13,006 nt of DNA. Origin: Tritrichomonas foetus. Lineage: Eukaryota; Parabasalia; Tritrichomonadida; Tritrichomonadidae. The position numbers and the translations under genes are program-made. Below are positions 1 to 7,356 of this stretch, in pieces. How positions within the stretch are numbered: the stretch's first letter is position 1; every line of letters begins with the position of its first letter. A model generated the notes under the pieces. The model made no database searches. It saw only the letters and a list, made by a program, of their open reading frames with translations, and was not told the DNA's origin. The DNA lies in contig MLAK01000962.1 of NCBI GenBank assembly GCA_001839685.1, positions 32,395 through 45,400 on the forward strand, given 5' to 3'.

Positions 1-372
1 GAATATAATAAAAAAAGTTTAATAAAAAAAGCATAATAAAAATTATCACTGAGTCTTTTTAGCCAGGAATTTTACATATATCATTGATTTTGTTGTTTTT
101 ATTGCTGAGCTTTTGGATGTAGAACGTATGAAACTCATAATATTTCAATATTGGAATAAATAACTATATTACATATGAACACTGATAACTAAAAAAACTT
201 TGTTCAGGAAACCATCAAGATATTTTGAAATAAAATTATATAAATTGAATGTGTTTATTATTCAAAAAGTTGATTTTTGGAAAAACTTGAATATCTTTTT
301 ATTTATTCTACAAACTTCTGTTAAAATGAAGACACTTAAATAAAAGCATTAGATGAGTCTAAAATAAGAATA
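1..372. other. AT-rich noncoding edge
   Basis: No supported gene, RNA gene or clear repeat is visible here. The sequence is very AT-rich, with frequent stops in all frames. It may be the 5' flank of the decayed reading frame that begins at 373, or the flank of a gene outside the window. Confidence 0.5.
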
Positions 373-1190
373 ATGGAAAATAAAAAAAATAATATTTATT
401 TATTTATTATTTCCATATTGGATAAAAAGGTGATAAAAAGATTTTCATATCATTTTTCATTAATACTAATTGAGATTGCATTCAATCACCAATATGAAAG
501 TAAACATGCCTTCTTTAAATTTTCCGAAATTGAAAAGTTCAATAATATATTTTCTGCTAAATGAATTCGTTCACCAATATTGGTGCCAAGAGATGAAAGG
601 AAAGCTCTTGTTCATCTACTAGTTCGATCATTGATCGACCTTGGCAATACATATTTCTCTGAGATGCACCATTCAGATTCATCAAGAAATTTGTTTATCG
701 TATCATACAAAAATATTTTACGCCATTTAAATGTACACAAGTAAGAAAGGCAATTTTCGAAAAATCTGTAGAGAAAAAATCTTTGATAGTATTCATCTCT
801 GATAACGATAACAAAATTTTGCAAAAACTAAGCAAAATAAGACGATTGAGGAGTTTTATACGTTCCTTGGAGGAACATTTCTAATCAAGATGGAAAAATG
901 AGAATGCCAAAATAATACGGTATTTGGCCCTTATTGTTCGAACAATAGAAGCCATTTCCTGAGAAGCATCTGAGTACGTCAATGAAGAAATTATTTTGGA
1001 ATACCATTTTCAAATTTGACGAAGCAAGGATTCTGATCTGGCATTGTATGAATTTGAAAGCTTCTGACCAGCCATTTTTTGCGAGCGTCTAGGAGTTCCG
1101 CGTCCGAAACATCAAGCAAAAAATATGACCGTTTAAGAACCGTTTATTTCTCGAAATATTTTCTCTCAATTTTCCAGGGAGAAAAAATGA
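373..1190 (+). pseudogene. Decayed coding region, unidentified
   Basis: I do not recognise the family. A 63-codon frame from ATG 373 ends at TGA 562-564. The same frame then continues without a stop to TAA 742-744, so one stop separates two open stretches (about 123 readable codons). From 741 a second frame takes over, consistent with a one-base frameshift near 740. It gives protein-like, apparently helical sequence rich in Ile, Leu, Glu and Lys, broken only by stops at 882, 960, 1017, 1065 and 1134. That is fewer stops than expected by chance in DNA this AT-rich (about 12 in 149 codons by a rough composition estimate). The likely reading is an old gene or transposon-derived ORF lost through point mutations and one indel. 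The alternative is noncoding DNA with a chance open frame. Its distal two thirds is copied at 4423-4982. Confidence 0.35.
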
Positions 1191-1210
1191 TAGGATTAAA
1201 TTTCTATGCC
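651..1210 (+). repeat. 560-bp direct repeat, copy 1
   Basis: Every base from 651 to 1210 matches 4423-4982 at a constant offset of 3772, with no indel. The only differences are two N characters in the other copy (opposite T652 and T1124). This copy lies inside a decayed reading frame that continues leftwards past the repeat boundary, so it looks more source-like than copy 2. No long terminal inverted repeat or target-site duplication is visible. The ends share only a short ATTTCT motif. It could be a dispersed repeat family, a recent segmental duplication or an assembly artefact. Confidence 0.93.
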
Positions 1211-2011
1211 GTAATTTTTGTGAAATTACAATATTATTATCTTTATTTCAATTGATGAATAGCGAAAATCGTCAGAAATTATCATGCATTCGAACTATAA
1301 CGCCATTATGATTTACATTTTTTTTATGCTCTCAATTTTTGAAATCGATTTTTATTAGATCTTCAGAATTTCTTTGAATCAATATTTTTATAATATCTTC
1401 TCTTATTATAAATATAATCCAAATTCCCCAAACTAATATATGATTTATATCATCATTATCAAATATTCTTATTAAAAATAAAATTATATTCCCCCAATTT
1501 GGCTAATGACACCTAACGTTTGACTTGAATACCTTTTTAAAAAAGTAATTGTAAACATAACAACACACGTATTCAAAAAGTTTCCTATTTCTTCATACCT
1601 TTTTTATTTTAATAATGCTTTTGCAATAGATTTTTGACTCATATCATATATTTCGGTCTAAAGATGCATTTACAAACGTTAACTATCAGTCACAGAAATT
1701 TAAAGTTATCCAAAGAATTTTCATATATTCACATGACTTGCATTGAAAAATATGAGATGGATTACTTTCCTCACCCATCTAAATCATAATGTGAGAAAAT
1801 ATTAATACGATAATGTGATTGACGCACATTTTAATTGTTAAAATCGTTGATGGTTCGATCAAAATTCATAAATTATTGTTTGTTGATTTTGACTCGATCT
1901 AGATAGAAAATAAGAGAATCAGTTTTCCAAAATTCTTTTGGACATGAATCTTAAAAAAAATATAAAAGAAGTATAAAAAAAATTATTTTTAGTAAAATAG
2001 AATCATATATT
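1211..2011. other. AT-rich intergenic spacer
   Basis: About 800 bases without a supportable gene lie between the repeat copy and the 3' end of the minus-strand membrane-protein gene. Small AT-rich inverted repeats occur: 7-bp arms at 1828-1834 and 1838-1844, and a larger imperfect one at 1855-1897. The rest appears unstructured, with stops in all frames. Confidence 0.6.
1855..1897. repeat. Imperfect hairpin downstream of surface-protein gene
   Basis: The left arm 1855-1865 pairs with the right arm 1886-1897 over 11 bp with a one-base bulge and a 20-nt loop. It lies about 115-157 nt past the stop codon of the minus-strand gene ending at 2012. It could be a structured 3' flank or a chance palindrome in AT-rich DNA. 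Confidence 0.3.
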
Positions 2012-4300
2012 TTAATTTTGAAGGGATTCTTCAAATTCTCTCATGAATGGATCATTTCCATCATTCTCAAAATTAGCTGATAATGGATTTTCTTCTGATG
2101 CTCCTTGAGAAGCATAAAAGTCAGATGTAGATTTGAAAGTTTCACTGAGTTCATTTGTTGGTTCTTCATGAGCCATATTATCGTTCCTCTTCTTGATTAC
2201 AAAGAAAATGATAATAACCACAACAACAACAATCACAACAAGAGGAATAACTATTCCAATAGCAATTTTTCCACTCTTTGAAAGTCCTTTACCAGAATCT
2301 GTATCATCTGGTAAATTACTGCAATCATAATAGATAGATGAATTTTCAATATCAATGTAATTTGACACATTTCCTTGGAATACTTGTTGTTCATTAAAGT
2401 CACCACAGAAATAAACATCTTTGAGAACAAGTAAACCAAGTCGTTGTTTCAGTTCATCAGCGTCAATAAAGTGTGGAATAATTCCATCTTCTTTTTCAAG
2501 AGTACCACGGAACACGCAATTTTCGAGAGTGACGTGAATGTCACTCTTTGTTGTTCGGATTAAATAAAAACTACTAGGGCTGGCGGAATTACCTTCAAAA
2601 TTAAACTTACAGTCTTTAATGATGGTTTCTTGGCGTAATGATGAACTAATATCATTTGAAATATAAACAATCATATCTGATCCAATTCCTTTGTTATCTT
2701 TAAACTCACAGTTTTCTACAACACCACCATTTGTGACAAGGAAAATACCTCCTCCACCAACGTTAATATCGCTGGATTCTGTGTCAAGGAGTGTAGATTT
2801 ATAATCAGAAATATTTAAGACTTCATTATCATTAAATATGCATTTGTGAATATTGATTAACCTACCTTCAACAGTACTATGTGCAAAAATTCCAGCTCCT
2901 CCTTTGGCTTTGCATTTATTTAATTGGCAATTGCTAATTTCTGCATTAAGAACATTATTATATTTTCTGAGACCAATTTTGAGATAGATTCCACCACCTT
3001 GATTGTTACTTGAGCACCTTTCAAATGTAGATTGATCACAAATAATGTTATAACCAGATAAGAAAACAGCTCCACCATCTGTGTCCGAATGAATATCAGA
3101 AAATTTAGTATTTTGAATTTTAACATATGTTGTGTTTTGAGCGTTTCCTTCTCCAAATTCACATCTTTTATTAGAGTCACATGTTAAAAATGGAAGTGAA
3201 GGATCAATGGTTGGGGTAATTGACGGATTAATAGTCGGAAGAGATGCACAATCAAATGTAATACCTTCTTTAGAAACTTCTTCACCAAATCCTCCTTCAA
3301 CTGCGCGTTCTTCTCCAGTACAAATAAATGTGTTTTCAAAATAAATATAAATATTTGAATTAGCATTTTCAGTATTAGTATTAATTTGATATGAGTTTTC
3401 ATCAACTGAACCATATAGAATGCATGATTTAATTAATAATCCTTTAAGGGCTTTAGAATATCCTGCATAATAAATTGAACTTTTAGCTTCTGTGCTACCT
3501 TTCAATGAAAGATTGCAATTAATTAATTGTGTAGCAATAGCTTGTGAACCACTATTAAGAAGAGCACTGATAAAAACATTGCTTCCAACTCCAAAGTTAT
3601 TAGAAAATGTACATGATGAAAGAATACCATGATAACCTTGAAGGTGAAATCCTCCTCCTCCACAATTAGCATTACCTTCATCTTCTTGTCCTTCTGAATC
3701 TGTTGCAAATTTTGTAGCTGTATTGTTAGTAAATTGACAATGATTAATATAACCATAGTTTTCTTCTGTAGTTAAATATAAATAAAGTCCACCTCCTGCT
3801 GCTGATGTACATCCTCTGAATTCACAATTATTATATTCAACAATATATTCTGTAGTATTCTTAGAACTTGGTCGACCACTTTGATGGTAAACTCCTCCTC
3901 CTTTATCACTACTAGCACAATTAATAAAATGACATTGAGTACAACGTAAACCACAATTATAAATATAAACAGCTCCTCCTTCTTTGTAATCAGTCGATTG
4001 ATAATCTTTAAATTCACAATTATAAAGATAATAACTAAATGTTTGACTTCCTTTTTCTTTATGTGCATCATCACCACAATTAATAACATGTAAGTCACCT
4101 GGATCTTGTTCTAGTTCTTGATTGGCAGCGTAAACACTATTTGAACCATAACTGATTTCCTCCAAGCCTTCTTGAGATGACTCTAAAATTTTTGTTTTGA
4201 AAAATGAAGGATTTGGAAGAGAGTCCTTCCATTCTAACGAACTCTTGTGAATCCTAGGGCGTGAAATTGCCAAAGAATAAAAACAAAAGCTTAAAATCAT
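2012..4300 (-). CDS. Beta-helix surface membrane protein, type I
   Basis: The 762-residue product is predicted to be a single-pass surface protein. Residues 2-13 form a short hydrophobic stretch, probably a signal peptide. The ectodomain repeats Gly-rich turns (GGAVY, GGGVY, GGGLY, GGGGF, GGAVF, GGGIY, GGGGIF) alternating with CxF-N strands, as in right-handed parallel beta-helix (polymorphic-membrane-protein-like) surface proteins. Residues about 70-353 and 373-663 align as two tandem modules, each closing with [FY]DC..LP and joined by a Pro/Thr/Ser linker at 354-371. A transmembrane helix spans about 679-702, followed by KK and a 58-residue acidic tail with NPL (738-740) and DPF (750-752). 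The start is secure: an in-frame TAA lies 18 nt upstream. The stop TAA runs into TAAAA, matching the UAAA polyadenylation signal that overlaps stops in trichomonads. An adhesion or host-interaction role is inferred only. Confidence 0.88.
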   Translation of the reverse strand: MILSFCFYSLAISRPRIHKSSLEWKDSLPNPSFFKTKILESSQEGLEEISYGSNSVYAANQELEQDPGDLHVINCGDDAHKEKGSQTFSYYLYNCEFKDYQSTDYKEGGAVYIYNCGLRCTQCHFINCASSDKGGGVYHQSGRPSSKNTTEYIVEYNNCEFRGCTSAAGGGLYLYLTTEENYGYINHCQFTNNTATKFATDSEGQEDEGNANCGGGGFHLQGYHGILSSCTFSNNFGVGSNVFISALLNSGSQAIATQLINCNLSLKGSTEAKSSIYYAGYSKALKGLLIKSCILYGSVDENSYQINTNTENANSNIYIYFENTFICTGEERAVEGGFGEEVSKEGITFDCASLPTINPSITPTIDPSLPFLTCDSNKRCEFGEGNAQNTTYVKIQNTKFSDIHSDTDGGAVFLSGYNIICDQSTFERCSSNNQGGGIYLKIGLRKYNNVLNAEISNCQLNKCKAKGGAGIFAHSTVEGRLINIHKCIFNDNEVLNISDYKSTLLDTESSDINVGGGGIFLVTNGGVVENCEFKDNKGIGSDMIVYISNDISSSLRQETIIKDCKFNFEGNSASPSSFYLIRTTKSDIHVTLENCVFRGTLEKEDGIIPHFIDADELKQRLGLLVLKDVYFCGDFNEQQVFQGNVSNYIDIENSSIYYDCSNLPDDTDSGKGLSKSGKIAIGIVIPLVVIVVVVVIIIFFVIKKRNDNMAHEEPTNELSETFKSTSDFYASQGASEENPLSANFENDGNDPFMREFEESLQN

Positions 4301-4323
4301 TTCAGAATAGGTTTTTTAATTAA

Positions 4324-4328
4324 AATGA
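4324..4328 (-). promoter_or_regulatory. Possible Inr (TCATT) of surface-protein gene
   Basis: On the minus strand TCATT fits the trichomonad initiator consensus TCA(+1)Y(T/A). It would place the first transcribed base at 4326, giving a 26-nt leader before ATG 4300, close to the short leaders typical of these organisms. A five-base match in AT-rich DNA can easily be chance. Confidence 0.25.
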
Positions 4329-4422
4329 AATCAAATCATATTGAATCCACTATCTAAGCTTTCAATTATCTATCAATTATAGTTAGTAATAGTAAGAAGT
4401 GATTTTGGTACCTCCTGAAAAT

Positions 4423-4982
4423 ANATTTCTCTGAGATGCACCATTCAGATTCATCAAGAAATTTGTTTATCGTATCATACAAAAATATTTTACGCCATTT
4501 AAATGTACACAAGTAAGAAAGGCAATTTTCGAAAAATCTGTAGAGAAAAAATCTTTGATAGTATTCATCTCTGATAACGATAACAAAATTTTGCAAAAAC
4601 TAAGCAAAATAAGACGATTGAGGAGTTTTATACGTTCCTTGGAGGAACATTTCTAATCAAGATGGAAAAATGAGAATGCCAAAATAATACGGTATTTGGC
4701 CCTTATTGTTCGAACAATAGAAGCCATTTCCTGAGAAGCATCTGAGTACGTCAATGAAGAAATTATTTTGGAATACCATTTTCAAATTTGACGAAGCAAG
4801 GATTCTGATCTGGCATTGTATGAATTTGAAAGCTTCTGACCAGCCATTTTTTGCGAGCGTCTAGGAGTTCCGCGTCCGAAACATCAAGCAAAAAANATGA
4901 CCGTTTAAGAACCGTTTATTTCTCGAAATATTTTCTCTCAATTTTCCAGGGAGAAAAAATGATAGGATTAAATTTCTATGCC
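4423..4982 (+). repeat. 560-bp direct repeat, copy 2, with two Ns
   Basis: This copy is identical to 651-1210 except for N at 4424 and N at 4896, where copy 1 has T. It carries only the distal, already broken part of the decayed reading frame, so no function is expected. It fills most of the region between two divergently transcribed genes, leaving 122 bp on the surface-protein side and 159 bp on the kinase side. The flanks show no obvious target-site duplication. The N at the left edge and the otherwise perfect identity leave open a collapsed repeat or misjoin in the assembly. Confidence 0.9.
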
Positions 4983-5141
4983 CAATTTTTCTTTGTTCTA
5001 TTTTTCTTATTGTATCGACATCAACACAATTACTTTGCATCCTTCCCAAAATTTCTGAAAAGCAGTATTGAAATATTGTGAAGAAATAATGAAATTCAAA
5101 TTAACGATGCTTAACAATTTTAAATAGCAATCTCAAATAAT

Positions 5142-6740
5142 ATGAATCCAGCTTTTCCCGTGCCGCTTCGCAGCCCGCGGGTTTTTCATTTTCGCCCTGC
5201 CCCACCAGACGACGCTCCATTGACTCACCGCCCGAAGATTACAGACGTAAAAATAAATAAAAAAAGTCAATTCCCGATTAGACCTCCCGATTCTAATCCA
5301 AACAATCAATCGATTAACACATCAAATAATCTACCAAATAAGATCACAATCAATCTCTCAAGCAACAATCTGACAAATAATATGGCCAATGTGCCAAATA
5401 CGCAAATCAACAAAGCGACATCAAATAATGTTGTAAACAATCTGACAATTAATACTATAACGAATATAAACGATCTACCGAAGAAACGACCTCCGCCAAA
5501 GACAGCCAGAGCGATAAATCCGCGCTTTAAGAAAAAAGGCGGTTTACCAAATTCTAAGCCGATTATTTTCAAAGACCCAATTACATCAAACGAAGCTATT
5601 CAAAATTATTCTGGTCAGTTAACACCATTTGAGTTAACCGAAATTAAAGGGTATGATCTTGTTTATTATTTAGGAAATATCTCAAAGAAGATTAAGAATT
5701 CGCATATGTCAAAAGCACCAAATAATGGCTTCGATGACACCAATCATCACTACAGAGCCATTCCAGGTGATCACCTTTTATACAGATATGAAATCAAGGC
5801 GATATTTGGAAAAGGTGCATTTGGTCAAGTTCTTCGTGTTTTTGATCATAAACTAAAGATTGAAGTAGCCCTTAAAGTGATAATTAATACTCGTCAAATG
5901 CACGAGCAGGGACTGATTGAAACTAATATTTTGAATACTTTAAATGATGGTTCTGATCCTCTTCATAATAATTATATTGTAAAAGTGACAGAAACCTTCA
6001 CTTTTCGGAATCACATTTGTGCTACTTTTGAAATCCTCGGCCAAAATCTGTATGAATACTCTAGGTCTATGCATTATAAGCCTCTTCCGATTCCACAGCT
6101 GAAATCAATTGCTCAGCAAATGTTTACAGCTTTAAAATTTATTCATGAAACAAAAAGAATCATTCACTGTGATATGAAACCTGAAAATGTTCTTTTAATG
6201 AAAAATAATAAAAATTGTATTCGTGTCATTGATTTTGGTTCATCATGTCATATTGGCCGTCAGAAGTATGAATATATTCAATCGCGATTCTATCGTGCAC
6301 CAGAAGTGATTCTGGGTATTAAATATGGACCTCCAATGGATATCTGGTCAGTTGGTTGTATTATTTGTGAGATGGAAGCAGGTCGTCCAATTTTCCCAGG
6401 TGATGATGAATCTGAGCAAATGAAATTGTTTTTTGAAGTACTGGGATTACCTCCAAAATACCTCCTCTTTCAAGGGTCTCGTCGGAAGGATTTCTTCCAT
6501 GAAGATGGCACACCGATTGTTTACTCAAAAAATAAAAAATTAAACATTTCGACGAAATCTTTGAAATCAGCTTCAAAAATAAGCGATCCCCTTCTATTGG
6601 ACTTATTACAAAAATGCTTCGAGTGGGACCAAACGAAAAGAATTACGGCTGAACAAGCGTTAAAACATCCATGGTTCAACGTCAAAGAAGGGAGCACGGC
6701 AAGACCACAACATAGTCTACCTGGGCTTACAAAGAAATGA
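5142..6740 (+). CDS. Class II DYRK-family protein kinase
   Basis: The 532-residue product is a dual-specificity CMGC kinase of the DYRK2/Pom1 class. Residues 1-145 are disordered, first Pro/Arg-rich and then Asn-rich, with PPPKTAR at 117-123. Residues 150-185 match the NAPA-type region (LTPFELTEI...Y), and the DH box at about 203-218 ends in DHLLYRYEI. The kinase core has the glycine loop GKGAFGQV (223-230), VALK with K245, αC Glu E260, HCDMKPEN (342-349, catalytic D344), DFG (364-366), YEY (376-378) followed by IQSRFYRAPEV, and APE (386-388). All catalytic residues are present, so it should be active and autophosphorylate the second Tyr, as DYRKs do. The start is secure: an in-frame TAA lies 21 nt upstream. 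No good initiator match is seen (only TCAAA near the ATG). Its 5' end is unusually GC-rich. Substrates are unknown. Confidence 0.95.
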   Translation: MNPAFPVPLRSPRVFHFRPAPPDDAPLTHRPKITDVKINKKSQFPIRPPDSNPNNQSINTSNNLPNKITINLSSNNLTNNMANVPNTQINKATSNNVVNNLTINTITNINDLPKKRPPPKTARAINPRFKKKGGLPNSKPIIFKDPITSNEAIQNYSGQLTPFELTEIKGYDLVYYLGNISKKIKNSHMSKAPNNGFDDTNHHYRAIPGDHLLYRYEIKAIFGKGAFGQVLRVFDHKLKIEVALKVIINTRQMHEQGLIETNILNTLNDGSDPLHNNYIVKVTETFTFRNHICATFEILGQNLYEYSRSMHYKPLPIPQLKSIAQQMFTALKFIHETKRIIHCDMKPENVLLMKNNKNCIRVIDFGSSCHIGRQKYEYIQSRFYRAPEVILGIKYGPPMDIWSVGCIICEMEAGRPIFPGDDESEQMKLFFEVLGLPPKYLLFQGSRRKDFFHEDGTPIVYSKNKKLNISTKSLKSASKISDPLLLDLLQKCFEWDQTKRITAEQALKHPWFNVKEGSTARPQHSLPGLTKK

Positions 6741-7356
6741 AAATTTGAATTTTTTTGTTTGTATTTTATTAGTTTTCTTATTGTTATTTACTAAAGATAA
6801 AATTTGCGAAATTTTGGATTTTCTTTTTTTTTTTTCTTTTTTTTACATCTCTGTGTTTTAAGATAATATTTGCACTATATGTGCAAATATTGCATTAGAA
6901 ATGTGAACCTTACTCAATCAATCACTGCATCCATTGCTCTCAAGTGAGGTGAATCATTCACTTTTTTTTTTTTATTTTTTTTTTTATTTCCTCTTCTTAG
7001 ATAATGTGGAGAGAATCAAAAATGGAAAAATTTCTCATTCAGATATTACATCAATTTCTAATATATTTCCATGAATCCAGAAGCTGATCATCTAATCTTT
7101 AGGAACCATTAATAATCTTATCAACCTAATATTCATGAAAGTGCTTTATTTTTTAAGAAAACAACCGAATATGGCCACAAGTATGCTCCTCATAATCTGA
7201 GTGATGTCCATAAAAAAACTGCATCTATCTATAATATTAACAAAATAATTAACTAAACCAATCAAATATTATAAAAAAAAAATAATAAAACTCTTTATAA
7301 AGTACAGGCAAAATTTTTTTTATAAACAAATAGTAATTAACATCTGTTAATTGATT
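6741..7356. other. Convergent intergenic spacer with poly-T tracts
   Basis: This 616-bp spacer lies between the 3' ends of the kinase gene (plus) and the coiled-coil gene (minus). It holds T-rich tracts at about 6820-6844 and 6962-6987, several UAAA-type possible polyadenylation signals (for example near 6791) and the hairpin at 6865-6891. No gene is supported. Confidence 0.6.
6865..6891. repeat. Perfect 11-bp inverted repeat hairpin
   Basis: AATATTTGCAC (6865-6875) and its exact complement (6881-6891) flank a 5-nt TATAT loop. It lies 125 bp past the plus-strand kinase stop, between poly-T tracts. It may be a 3'-end structure or a short palindromic repeat. A role in termination or mRNA processing is only inferred. 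Confidence 0.6.

Noticed and set aside
562..564. Recoding of the TGA as selenocysteine or programmed read-through
   Set aside because: The downstream frame also breaks at 742 and has a frameshift and further stops, so decay explains it better than recoding.
612..824. Minus-strand 70-codon open frame, repeated at 4366-4596
   Set aside because: It spans the repeat on the strand opposite the better, longer decayed frame, and its start region differs between copies. No recognisable domain, so probably a chance frame.
651..1210. A classic DNA transposon with terminal inverted repeats
   Set aside because: The repeat ends share only a 6-bp direct motif. No inverted termini, target-site duplication or recognisable transposase was found.
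1851..1861. GGTTCGATC resembling a tRNA B box
   Set aside because: There is no A box, cloverleaf pairing or acceptor stem in the flanking sequence.
4851..5081. Plus-strand 76-codon open frame at the right end of repeat copy 2
   Set aside because: It crosses the repeat boundary and an N. Its second half differs completely from copy 1 and has no recognisable protein features.
5121..5141. TCAAA just before the first DYRK start as an initiator element
   Set aside because: The base after TCA is A rather than C or T, so it does not fit the TCA(C/T)(T/A) consensus.
5306..5572. Minus-strand open frame of 88 codons inside the first DYRK gene
   Set aside because: It is antisense to the Asn-rich linker of a well-supported kinase gene. 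Its composition simply mirrors the AAT-rich codons.
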